Assembly: GCA_958453305.1 (NCBI GenBank)
Contig: CAUDXH010000009.1
Span: forward strand, 1 to 64,000
Reading direction: 5' to 3'
DNA length: 64,000 nucleotides
DNA from: an uncultured Bacteroides sp.
GTDB taxonomy: Bacteria; Bacteroidota; Bacteroidia; Bacteroidales; Bacteroidaceae
Position 1 is the first letter of the stretch. Every line of letters begins with the position of its first letter. Of this stretch, positions 55,413-64,000 are shown piece after piece. A program made the translations under genes and the position numbers. The notes under the pieces are model-generated. The model worked only from the letters and a program-made list of their open reading frames with translations, was not told where the DNA came from and searched no databases.

Positions 55413-57368
55413 TTACCAACCAGGATTTTGTGCTATACCCTCATATAAATAAGTATCATTCACTTTCATCGGGAACCAATAATGCTTTGAAGAAAAATTA
55501 CGAGTTAAGATTACCTGTTCTCTCCAATTTGCGACTTGTGCATCTCTAGGGTCATTCTTCTCATACCACTCGTTCGTTTCTATACGGTCAAATTCCTGTG
55601 AAGTCTTTACATTATAAGGTGCCTCTGTAAGTAGCAGCCAGCGTTGCAAGTCATTAAAGCGGAAACCCTCAAATGCCAACTCTACAGCACGCTCACGACG
55701 AACCTCATCGATAAAGGTGTTCCTATCTGCTGTATAACGAGAAAGCACATGATCCATAGCCACTCTATCACGCAACACATTCACTGCATCCTCAGCTGTC
55801 TTTCCAAAAGTGGTCGATTTTCCGGAAGCTCCCCCAAAAGCTGCACATGCTTCTGCATACATCAAATAAATATCTGCGAGACGCATGTAAGGCAAATACA
55901 ACTGTAAATTTCCACCCCAGTCATATGTTTTGTCATATTTATTACAAGTATGCGGAGATAACTTTTGCGTAAAATATCCAGTACGGCTTGCATTGTTTTC
56001 ACTACGCACATTCCCTCCTGTAAATAATTGGCTATAGCGAAATGCTTCCATATCTTCAGGCATTGCAGCATTTACATATTTGAATCCATCAAAAACAATA
56101 TCATGGTAAAAACGAGGGTCACGGTTTTTAAACGGATGTGTCTTATCAAAAGATCCAGAAGGGTCATCTAATCGAGAGCCATCAGACATACCATACAGAT
56201 TTACATAATTTGCTGTTGGTTGATGAATAATATTATCATGTTCTACCAAGCCATTAACTTTTGGTCCCCAAGTTTTTGACGCATTCCAGTTACTACCATT
56301 GGCAGGAGCACACGGACCGCGAAATATAGCCTCTACCGATCCCGGCATCAACCAGTTTTGTCCTGTAGTATAGAAAATTTCTGAAAAACAAGATGTTGCT
56401 CCTGAAGCTTTTTTATGATTATATACATCACTATAATTAAATTCCGCCAATGCATATTGTGTCTTTCCTGACTCTACAAGAGTCAACAATTCCCCCAAGG
56501 CATCAGCTGCTTTTTTACAATAATCTTCGTTATAGTCATAAGTATTGGCTCCACCGGTCTGTGCACCATGCTCCATAAGTGGACTTCCAGCCCACAAATA
56601 AGTTTTTCCCAAATAGCCTAATGCCATAATCTTGTTAATACGCAACTGATTCTTTCCTAGTGTATTCTTACCAGGAGCCGTATTATCCCAGTTTATAGGC
56701 AATAAATCGGCTGCCTTACGAAAATCAGCCGCAGCCTTTTCAGCCGCCTCTTGGAAAGTCAAACGCTCAGGCTTTTCTGTCCCGTCCATCACCTTATCAA
56801 TATAAGGCATTCCACCCAAATACTGCATCACTTCAAAATGCCACCATGCACGAAAAAAATACAATTGTCCTTCTATCATTTCACGTTCTTCTTGGGTAGC
56901 ATCGGTCATCTTACTCAAATTTTCTATCCCGATGTTTGCCTTGCGAATACAATACCATGCATGAGGCCACAAGCGATGCTTAAACTTGTTATTTCCATCT
57001 ATGTTAATATCAGCGGAAGGGTCTGCCGAATTAGAATCTAACCAAGAGCCATCTTGTCCTAATTTTCCAGCCTGCCATGCCCAGAAATTTCCCAAATCAA
57101 TTTGATGGCACATTTGCCAGTCGGCTTCAGTATTCATAATCTCATCATCTCCCCAGTTAAAAGAAGTTGTCCAATAGCATTCTTCTTTATTCGGAATACA
57201 ATTATAGATTTCTTCCATATAACCTTGAAAGTTCATGAAGTTTTTAAAAGCTTCTTCTGCAGAAACGGTAGAATCTGGGTCTTTCTCCAGATAATCTTCA
57301 CAAGAAGACAAACCTAAGGTCATAGCAAACAAGCTATAATACAATATATTTTTATATAGTTTTTTCAT
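55413..57368 (-). CDS. xusB: SusD-family xylan-binding lipoprotein (XusB-like)
   Basis: This 651-aa outer-membrane lipoprotein has lipobox GLSSC. SusD signatures are EGQLYFFRAWWHFEVMQYLGG, LQLYLPYMRLADIYLMYAEA and RRERAVELAFEGFRFNDLQR, with C-terminal YLYEGIAQNPGW. It starts 12 bp after xusA and caps the XusA barrel. Its size is large for SusD, as in known xylan loci. Confidence 0.92.
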   Translation of the reverse strand: MKKLYKNILYYSLFAMTLGLSSCEDYLEKDPDSTVSAEEAFKNFMNFQGYMEEIYNCIPNKEECYWTTSFNWGDDEIMNTEADWQMCHQIDLGNFWAWQAGKLGQDGSWLDSNSADPSADINIDGNNKFKHRLWPHAWYCIRKANIGIENLSKMTDATQEEREMIEGQLYFFRAWWHFEVMQYLGGMPYIDKVMDGTEKPERLTFQEAAEKAAADFRKAADLLPINWDNTAPGKNTLGKNQLRINKIMALGYLGKTYLWAGSPLMEHGAQTGGANTYDYNEDYCKKAADALGELLTLVESGKTQYALAEFNYSDVYNHKKASGATSCFSEIFYTTGQNWLMPGSVEAIFRGPCAPANGSNWNASKTWGPKVNGLVEHDNIIHQPTANYVNLYGMSDGSRLDDPSGSFDKTHPFKNRDPRFYHDIVFDGFKYVNAAMPEDMEAFRYSQLFTGGNVRSENNASRTGYFTQKLSPHTCNKYDKTYDWGGNLQLYLPYMRLADIYLMYAEACAAFGGASGKSTTFGKTAEDAVNVLRDRVAMDHVLSRYTADRNTFIDEVRRERAVELAFEGFRFNDLQRWLLLTEAPYNVKTSQEFDRIETNEWYEKNDPRDAQVANWREQVILTRNFSSKHYWFPMKVNDTYLYEGIAQNPGW

Positions 57369-57380
57369 ATTATCAATGCA

Positions 57381-60300
57381 TTACAATGTAAATTTAAGCC
57401 CCAAATTGAAACGCTTCATTGTAGGGTATGCTCCTTGATTACCTGCGCCTGCGAAATTAGATTCACGATCGTCAGGCATACGGGTCCATACCCACAAGTT
57501 GTTTCCATTCAAGAACACCTTCAAATTACGAATACCGATTTTACGCACCCATCCTCCATCAAAGGTATAGGCTACCTCAGCATTTTTCAAACGGATAAAT
57601 GAGCCGTCATACAAGTTTTGGGTTCCAGTGTGATAGCTTGGGGTCGTAGTAAAACGCGGCATCACAACGTCTGAATTAGGAGTCTCTTTTGACCACCATG
57701 AACCCTGATCATAAACCGTATTCAAACGGTTTGCAAAACTGGTTAAAGTGACATCACGAGTAACATTTGTCACACCATAAAATTGAACAAACGCACTAAA
57801 TCCCTTCCATTCAAAACCCAGAGTAGCATTATAAGTGTTTTGTGGAGTTGCAGAATAGCCATAAGGTGCACTATCCAAATCATCAATCACACCATCCGCA
57901 TTAAAGTCTACAATATAATAATCTCCCGGAAGTTTTTGAGAGTCATTCGTATTGTGTTGCGGACTCCCGTAAATTTGATCAAATGTATTTAAATGACCGG
58001 CATCAATATGAGCATGATTCTGTCCGATACTAAATCCTGCCTGCTTCTGATAAGCTGGAGCCAACTCTGGATCATCTCGGTTTATCACTTCGTTTTTAGC
58101 ATGTGTCATACTAAAGTTACCCCACAAGCGCATCTTATTTTCAAAAACTTTATTAACGCGTAACTCCAATTCATAACCCCTCGTTTTTACTTCTCCCAAA
58201 TTAGCCGTAGGAGGAGTAGTTCCAAAGAACGGAGAAATTGAACGGTCAACACCACGAATAAGAATATCTGTACGGCAATCTCGGAATACTTCGACCGAAC
58301 CAGCAAACAAGCCACTTAGGAATGAATAATCAATACCCAAGTTAAACTTACGAACAGTTTCCCAATGAATGTCCGGATTACCTACAGCTGATTCCTTATA
58401 CCAGGTATATGGACTATTATTATGATTAAGATCCATATGTGTGTTTCCACCATATGCCCATGTGGTCATATATAACCAACGTCCAAAAACATTATCATCA
58501 CCAATCTCACCATAAGAAGCACGAACCTTTAACATATCCAACCACTTCTTAGAGAAATTCATGAATTTTTCTTCAGATATCATCCAGCCTATCGCTCCTG
58601 AATTGAAGAAAGCGAAACGATATTCCGGTGAGAATTTTTCAGAACCATTATAAGCCCCATTATATTCAAAAAAATATCTGCCAGCATAATCATAAGTGGT
58701 ACGGAACGCCCAGTCTTCTCGGTAGGTCGGAATCATGCTACCAGTAGCATACTGCTGACGACTGAACAATCCCATAGCTGTAACATTGTGACTGCCAAAC
58801 TCGCGCGCCCAATTGAGCTGAACCTGATAGTTCATATTACGCTGTGTTGCATTATTATCTACCTCACCATTTTGAATAGTCCACAAAGCACCTTGCTGAT
58901 AGTCAAATTTATTATTAGCATCAAAATCTGTCTTATAGGATTCTGCACCTGTATCCGGGTCTATCCATTTAAATTGAGGGTCATGATACAAATCGTTTAC
59001 TCCACGATTATTTTCTTTAAATACATTGTCCCAGGAAATCATGGCACGCGCACTTAATCCTTTAGTGATGAAACTCAAATCCTGCTCCAACGTAAAGTCT
59101 GTATTAATACGGGTATTAGTTGTTGTCATCGTACCTGCCAAAGCCAAATTAGCAGATGAGTTTGCCACATTAGAGACATTGGGATAATAACCCCATGATC
59201 CATCTGAATATCTCGGTAAAAAAACATCAGGGGGTGTTCCATACGCACCTGCCCAATATTGTGCTACAGCCCAATCTCCAGAATTATACTGCCCCCATGG
59301 AGTCTTCTGCATACCATTCGAACCTGACAAATTAACCTTAAACACAGTTGTTTTAGACAATTGAAAGTCAAAATTACTACGAACATTTATACGATTATAG
59401 CCATAACCCGACTGATAACCACGTCCATTATCCATCACATCAAACAAATCGCCTTCATGCAAGAAATCGGCTGACACAAAATACTTTACAAATGGAGTAC
59501 CACCACTCACATTCAAATTCGCATTATAAGACATCGTATAGTTCTTAAACAATACATCTTGCCAATCCACATTCGGATATCGTTCAGCTTCTGCCAAATT
59601 AGCGGGGTTACGATACTTGTTGATAACACTCTGAGGGGTTATATAATCCCATACTGTAGGATCGAGTGGAAGTTCATGTTCTACCACAAAATTGCGAGCT
59701 GTCAATGCATCATAAGCATCCATCTTATTAGGAAGTTTAGAAGGAACTTTCATTGTCATTTGAGCAGATACATCTATTTGGGCTTTACCTTCCTGTCCAC
59801 GCTTCGTAGTAATCAATATAACTCCATTGGCTCCTTTCACTCCATACACTGCAGTAGCAGAAGCGTCCTTTAATACAGAAATAGATTGTACAGAACTAAT
59901 ATCAACAGAACCCATTGGGCGTTCAATACCATCGACCAATACCAATGGAGCACTATTATTCCATGAACTTGCTCCACGAATTACAATTTCAGGATTTTCT
60001 TCTCCAGGCATACCAGAACTCTGCGTAGTAATAACACCAGGTAGATTTCCAGTCAGTGCTGCACCAATATCAGATACCCCTCCAGCCCGCTGAAGAACTT
60101 CTCCTTTAGTCTGGGTTATAGCACCAACTACAGATTCTTTCTTCTGTTGTCCATAGCCTACAACTATAACCTCCTCTAACACCTCTGTATCTTCCCTTAA
60201 ATTTATCATAATCATTGGACGACCATTAATTTCAATCTCTTGAGAAGACATTCCTAAATAAGAAACGATCAATACAGAACTCTTACTAGGTACTTCCAGT

Positions 60301-60542
60301 ATAAAATTACCATCAAAGTCTGCCACTGTTCCTACAGACGTATTTCCTTTTAATACTATAGCTGCTCCTATTAAAGGCTCATCGTTCGCATCAAGCACCT
60401 TACCTTTTACTAAAAAACCACTTTGAGCAGCCAATGTTAAACTGCTTAGCAATAAGAAAAAGGACAAGATACTTCTTAAAGCCATACAACTCCTTTCAGA
60501 CAAGGAGTCACTTACAGAATGTTGTCTTATGTTTTTCATCAT
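57381..60542 (-). CDS. xusA: SusC-family TonB-dependent xylan transporter (XusA-like)
   Basis: This 1053-aa protein is the first gene of the xylan operon. The signal peptide is preceded by about 20 extra polar residues (MMKNIRQHSVSDSLSERSC), so M20 is an alternative start. Then come the CarboxypepD_reg-like domain (VKGKVLDANDEPLIGAAIV), TonB box region EEVIVVGYGQQKK, plug (DASATAVYGVKGANGVILIT) and barrel ending GLKFTL. A -7 box and operator-like repeats lie upstream. Symbol by gene order with the known xusA-E cluster. Confidence 0.93.
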   Translation of the reverse strand: MMKNIRQHSVSDSLSERSCMALRSILSFFLLLSSLTLAAQSGFLVKGKVLDANDEPLIGAAIVLKGNTSVGTVADFDGNFILEVPSKSSVLIVSYLGMSSQEIEINGRPMIMINLREDTEVLEEVIVVGYGQQKKESVVGAITQTKGEVLQRAGGVSDIGAALTGNLPGVITTQSSGMPGEENPEIVIRGASSWNNSAPLVLVDGIERPMGSVDISSVQSISVLKDASATAVYGVKGANGVILITTKRGQEGKAQIDVSAQMTMKVPSKLPNKMDAYDALTARNFVVEHELPLDPTVWDYITPQSVINKYRNPANLAEAERYPNVDWQDVLFKNYTMSYNANLNVSGGTPFVKYFVSADFLHEGDLFDVMDNGRGYQSGYGYNRINVRSNFDFQLSKTTVFKVNLSGSNGMQKTPWGQYNSGDWAVAQYWAGAYGTPPDVFLPRYSDGSWGYYPNVSNVANSSANLALAGTMTTTNTRINTDFTLEQDLSFITKGLSARAMISWDNVFKENNRGVNDLYHDPQFKWIDPDTGAESYKTDFDANNKFDYQQGALWTIQNGEVDNNATQRNMNYQVQLNWAREFGSHNVTAMGLFSRQQYATGSMIPTYREDWAFRTTYDYAGRYFFEYNGAYNGSEKFSPEYRFAFFNSGAIGWMISEEKFMNFSKKWLDMLKVRASYGEIGDDNVFGRWLYMTTWAYGGNTHMDLNHNNSPYTWYKESAVGNPDIHWETVRKFNLGIDYSFLSGLFAGSVEVFRDCRTDILIRGVDRSISPFFGTTPPTANLGEVKTRGYELELRVNKVFENKMRLWGNFSMTHAKNEVINRDDPELAPAYQKQAGFSIGQNHAHIDAGHLNTFDQIYGSPQHNTNDSQKLPGDYYIVDFNADGVIDDLDSAPYGYSATPQNTYNATLGFEWKGFSAFVQFYGVTNVTRDVTLTSFANRLNTVYDQGSWWSKETPNSDVVMPRFTTTPSYHTGTQNLYDGSFIRLKNAEVAYTFDGGWVRKIGIRNLKVFLNGNNLWVWTRMPDDRESNFAGAGNQGAYPTMKRFNLGLKFTL

Positions 60543-60684
60543 ATTAAAAATAAAAAATAGTTTTCCCTTATAACTTCATAACACCGCATCGGTATGAGTT
60601 ATCAACTGCAATCAAAAATCTCCCTCATAATAATAAATTTAGAATACAATCATATTAAGATTATTCCATGGCACAATCTTTTCA

Positions 60685-60692
60685 CAAAGATA
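60685..60692 (-). promoter_or_regulatory. -7 box of the xus operon
   Basis: TATCTTTG on the minus strand, 143 bp upstream of xusA; no -33 TTTG at 19-20 bp, consistent with activator dependence. A second TATATTTG at 60794-60801 would place the repeats downstream of its start site. Confidence 0.5.
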
Positions 60693-60742
60693 CTATTATA
60701 GCCTAAAAACCCCACATCTATAATTTAACCAAAATTTTCTTA

Positions 60743-60773
60743 TATGTTACATAGCTATCCAGTATGTTACATA
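60743..60773. promoter_or_regulatory. operator-like direct repeats TATGTTACATA
   Basis: Two identical 11-mers (60743-60753 and 60763-60773) are spaced 20 bp apart, 51 bp upstream of the -7 box, with a partial third copy ATATGTTA at 60771-60778. The motif is shared with the downstream susC promoter. Confidence 0.6.
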
Positions 60774-60959
60774 TGTTATTACTTATGATACAACAAATAT
60801 AAACAACACTTAAATCAATTCGTTTTAGCATAAAAACATCTTAGAAACTGTTTAAAATTTATTGAGAATAAACGTTATTGCGTAAGCATCCAAAATTGGC
60901 GTATTGACTAGTATGGCTCTTTCACATACCTTCGTGCTAAACTTAAAACTCGAAAGATT

Positions 60960-61148
60960 ATGTTTAGCGAAAAATATTTTGAAAGACTGTGGTTTCTCTA
61001 CAAGACCGAAGGTGAGCCCAAAGGAGTTTCCATCAACTCATTCTGCATTGGCAACAACATTCCATACTCGGCATTCTATGCCTGGTTCAAGAAGACACAG
61101 AAGAAGGTTGTACCTGTAGAAGTTGAAGGAATTCAACCGCAAGATTGA
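60960..61148 (+). pseudogene. IS66 tnpA-like fragment
   Basis: This frame encodes 62 residues with the helix-turn-helix pattern of IS66 accessory protein 1 (FLYKTEGEPKGVSINSFC, then YSAFYAWFKKTQKK, then VPVEVEG). It stops at TGA 61146 and its 3' part overlaps, in another frame, the tnpC remains. The tnpA end and all of tnpB appear to have been deleted. Confidence 0.6.
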
Positions 61149-62741
61149 TTCCCTTACAGATGCCCTGCTCAAGGCAAACAGCAAGGCTGAGAAGGCTGCT
61201 GTTGAATACAAAAAGCTTGAGAAGAAGCATAATGCCCTTGTCTAGCGTCTTTCACTTATGAACACTCAGGCATACGCTTCATCAAAAAGTCTGAAGGGTA
61301 TAGAACGCAAGAAGGTCCTGAAAGGAAAGCATGATGACAAGGACGATTTTGACGGAACTCCTGCTGCTCCGACAACTGAAGTTTCACAGTCAGACTCTGC
61401 CGCATCCCGCGACACGCAGGATACTCCGAAGACTCCTCTTTCCATGGAAAGACCATACAGGAAAGGAATGACATACAATAAGGCTTGTGTAGGCACTCCG
61501 GTCATACACAGGTCCGATTATGCCATGCTTCCTGAGGGTTCTGTAGTCATATCATCAAGCTACCGTAAAATAAGAAACATTGTGAGCCATATTGAGGAAC
61601 ATCACTTTGAGGTGCTTAAGGTGAAGCATGCCGACGGCAGGATTGAAAGCATGTACCTTCCCATGAAAGATGATGCCCGGCTGACATCTACAATGAGATA
61701 GTACCGGGTACAAGCATTACGGCAAACATGCTCTCGTATCTGATGTTTAACCGCTTCCAGATGTCAATACCGGCATACAGGGAGGCAAAGAACCGTCTGT
61801 CGGATATGGACTGGGACACCTCTGTGCAGAATCTGCTGAACTGGGCCGACAAAGGTGCCATGCAGCTCAATAAGCTGATACCTGCCCTCAAGAAGATTGC
61901 CCTTCAGGACGGTGCCAACGTGAATGTGGACGAGACATGGCTCCGCTATCATGCTTACAATACGAAGCGTAAGACGTACATGTGGTGTCTGGTAAACAGA
62001 AAAGCGCGTATAGTCATCTTCTTTTATGAGGATACAACGGATAATGAAGGTGTACAGAAACATGGAGGCAGAAACAGAAATGTGTTGAAGGAGTTCCTTG
62101 GTGATGCAAAAATCAAATCACTGCAGAATGACGGTTATAACGTATATATGTATCTTAACAACGAACTTATGGATGTAGATCATCTCTGCTGTCTGGCTCA
62201 TGCAAGGGCAAAGTTCAAGTATGCCTTCGACCAGGGAAGCCCGCAGGCAAGAATCTTTCTTGAGCTGATAGCAAAGTTATACGGCATGGAAGATACTTAT
62301 CGCCGGGAAAAATTTACCGCAGACGAGATTTACCGCAGAAGGAACAGTAAGGAAACGACGGAAATCATCAATAAGATAAGGACAGAACTTTATGATCTGC
62401 TTGCAAATCCGGATGAGAACCGAAGCGAACTTATGAGCAAGGCTCTTAACTATCTGAAGAACTTCTGGAATCAGATCTTTGCCTACAGAAATGATGGAGA
62501 ATACTCCATAGACAATATGGCAGCAGAAAGAGCGATAAAACCAATCACTGTCCAAAGAAAGAACAGCCTGTTCTTCGGAAGCGTGAAAGGAATACAGAAC
62601 TCCGCAATCTATAATACCTTTATAGAAACCTGCAAACAGGCAGGGGTCTCCTTCAGGGATTACTTCTGCAAGCTGCTCAGAGAATTAAAGAAGGGAAGAA
62701 CGGATTACGAAAACCTTCTTCCCATGACAATATGCAAATAA
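61120..62741 (+). pseudogene. IS66 transposase TnpC, interrupted by a stop and a frameshift
   Basis: The reading frame from 61120 shows the N-terminal coiled-coil of TnpC, is broken by TAG at 61243-61245, and continues in the same frame (MNTQAYASSKSLKG, 61258-61701). It shifts frame just before 61683, after which DIYNEIVPGTSI leads into the catalytic part (61728-62741). DDE-type residues remain visible in VDETWLRY, LQNDGYNVYMYL and MAAERAIKP, and the end is RTDYENLLPMTICK. Two lesions make it non-functional as a full transposase. Confidence 0.85.
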
Positions 62742-62845
62742 TAATCGTTAAATTTGTGGACTCTTTTTTAGACGGATGCCTATTGGCACTCGTCTAAAAG
62801 GGGACACCCTAAAATTGGATGTTTACATACTTTCTTATCCCGAAC

Positions 62846-63073
62846 TCACGTCTGGATCATAAGGGCAATCCTTGCGGAAGGACTGAATATATTCCTGCGT
62901 CCAAGAAGCTGTTTACACAAGCCTATAGCTTTTGCCATACGTTCAAACGGAAACACTGAGTGAAGCATGCCAAGTTCACTCTCATTAAAAATCTTGCGAT
63001 ATTTTTCCAGAACATCAAATTCTGTAAAGCCCAAAGTAGGGTGAATTTCTGAAATATTTTGTATCTTAGCCAT
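62846..63073 (-). pseudogene. truncated transposase N-terminus (DUF772/InsH-like)
   Basis: From ATG 63073 (MAKIQNISEIHPTLGF) a 75-residue frame shows the N-terminal part of a DUF772-type transposase (FERMAKAIGLCKQLLGRRN, SPSARIALM). It then ends at a stop 20 bp from the right end of the IS66 element. The catalytic part is absent on both sides of IS66. A longer frame to 63151 adds unlikely residues. Confidence 0.55.
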
Positions 63074-63197
63074 ATCTTTGTTGGGGTATTTCCCCCATTT
63101 TGGATGCCAAACCTTATTTTCGGGAGAATACCTAAAGATACGAAAAAGCAATTCGCAATACTTTATAGTTGTCTAATTATATTTACTGAATGTCCCT

Positions 63198-63239
63198 AAA
63201 AAAAGAGACCGTAAATTCCTTCACGGAACTTACGGTCTC
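63198..63239 (-). terminator. terminator of rpoC
   Basis: On the minus strand GAGACCGTAA and TTACGGTCTC form a perfect 10-bp stem followed by TTTTTTT, 23 bp after the rpoC stop. Confidence 0.92.
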
Positions 63240-63261
63240 CTAAAATCATATGAATGATAGA

Positions 63262-64000
63262 TTATTCTACTTCACTGTAGTCAAGCACATTCTTTTTGTT
63301 TGCCATGATACGGTCGTATTCTTCTTTCGAACCTACCACAATCTTCTCGTATTCACGCTGACCTGTTCCGGCAGGAATCAAGTGACCACAAATCACATTT
63401 TCCTTCATACCTTCCAAACGGTCAACTTTACCGTTGATAGCAGCTTCATTCAATACTTTCGTTGTTTCCTGGAAAGATGCAGCTGACATAAAGCTTGAAG
63501 TCTGCAATGCAGCACGGGTAATACCTTGAAGAATCTGAGTAGAAGTTGCAGGAACAGCATCACGCACTTCTACCGGCTTCAAGTCACGGCGTTTCAACAT
63601 ACTGTTCTCATCACGCAACTTACGGGCAGTAACAATCTGACCCGGCTGCAAGTTCTGAGAATCACCAGCATCAACCACCACTTTCTTACCCCAAATACGG
63701 TCATTTTCTTCATTGAACTCAATGCGGTCAATAACCTGCTGTTCAAGGAAGCGAGTATCTCCCGGCTCGTTAATCTGAACCTTACGCATCATCTGACGAA
63801 CGATAATTTCAAAGTGCTTGTCGTTAATCTTCACACCCTGCAGACGATATACGTCCTGAATTTCGTTCACAATATATTCCTGCACTGCTGTAGGACCTTT
63901 AATCGCCAAGATGTCAGCAGGTGTAATTGCACCGTCAGACAACGGAGTTCCGGCACGTACGTAGTCATTTTCCTGAACCAGAATTTGCTTAGACAAAGCA
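63262..64000 (-). CDS. rpoC: DNA-directed RNA polymerase beta' subunit, C-terminal part
   Basis: About 246 residues of the RpoC C-terminus are present; the gene continues past the window edge. Landmarks are ALSKQILVQENDYVRAG at the edge, GDTRFLEQQVIDRIEF (the Bacteroidetes beta' tail), PATSTQILQGITRAALQTSS and SFMSAASFQETTKVLNEAA, the conserved region H near the active channel. The stop lies 23 bp before a strong terminator, so rpoC is the last gene of its operon. Confidence 0.97.
   Translation of the reverse strand, partial: ALSKQILVQENDYVRAGTPLSDGAITPADILAIKGPTAVQEYIVNEIQDVYRLQGVKINDKHFEIIVRQMMRKVQINEPGDTRFLEQQVIDRIEFNEENDRIWGKKVVVDAGDSQNLQPGQIVTARKLRDENSMLKRRDLKPVEVRDAVPATSTQILQGITRAALQTSSFMSAASFQETTKVLNEAAINGKVDRLEGMKENVICGHLIPAGTGQREYEKIVVGSKEEYDRIMANKKNVLDYSEVE

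Larger units (their letters stand above)
60882..62826 (+). mobile_element. degenerate IS66-family insertion sequence
   Basis: The left end GTAAGCATCCAAAATTGGCG (from 60882) and the right end (62806-62826, reading GTAAACATCCAATTTTAGGG on the minus strand) are imperfect inverted repeats. Inside are a tnpA-like fragment and a broken tnpC; a separate tnpB is missing. The 8 bp flanks (GTTATTGC left, ATACTTTC right) do not match, so no target duplication remains. Confidence 0.8.

Noticed and set aside
60794..60801. TATATTTG as the xus promoter
   Set aside because: It would place the paired repeats downstream of the start site; TATCTTTG at 60685-60692 fits activator geometry better.
60874..62834. 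8-bp target duplication of the IS66 element
   Set aside because: The flanks GTTATTGC and ATACTTTC do not match.

Overview
The window reads as chromosome of a gut Bacteroides/Phocaeicola-type bacterium. Three observations support this. There are three SusC/SusD-rich polysaccharide-utilisation regions. The promoters repeatedly show the Bacteroidetes form (-33 TTTG, about 19-20 bp spacer, -7 TAnnTTTG). The core order rimP-nusA-infB-cvpA-sufBCDS is of a Bacteroidetes style. Species cannot be fixed from the sequence alone.

Layout. 1-6.2 kb: tRNA-Leu edge, mannose-1-phosphate guanylyltransferase, a HIT protein, greA with a hairpin leader, a thioredoxin-fold lipoprotein, and an HTH-cupin regulator next to an acyl-CoA synthetase. 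6.3-17.3 kb (minus strand): PUL 1 = susC, susD, a terminator, a two-gene LysO exporter, a GH2 beta-galactosidase and a GH63-like glucosidase. 17.9-28.2 kb (plus): rimP-nusA-infB, then cvpA and the SUF iron-sulfur operon. 28.2-30.2 kb: a small accessory islet (RhuM-Fic/Doc protein plus remnants) ending at tRNA-Phe, then tRNA-Pro. 30.2-42 kb: housekeeping genes: rubredoxin (a 54-aa gene), a cysteine-free sirtuin, two FKBP isomerases, a Na/Pi cotransporter, a nucleoside kinase, an Fe-alcohol dehydrogenase, a thioesterase, MetY and a membrane-anchored MutS-like ATPase.

42-60.6 kb (minus): a xylan locus. The order susC-susD-susC-susD-DUF1735 lipoprotein-GH10 xylanase with internal CBMs matches the known xusA-xusB-xusC-xusD-xusE-xyn10 core. 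A second transcription unit with another SusC/SusD pair follows it. Both units carry a pair of ATGnnACAT repeats upstream of a -7 box, suggesting one shared activator, which is not in the window. 60.9-63.2 kb: a decayed IS66 element abutting a truncated transposase. 63.3-64 kb: the 3' end of rpoC.

The most unusual non-coding structure is at 37.82-38.0 kb: four tandem 22-bp units, each AGTACT-N8-AGTACT, enclosed by three copies of an ACCAAGGTGT arm that allow two mutually exclusive folds, one of which is a terminator.
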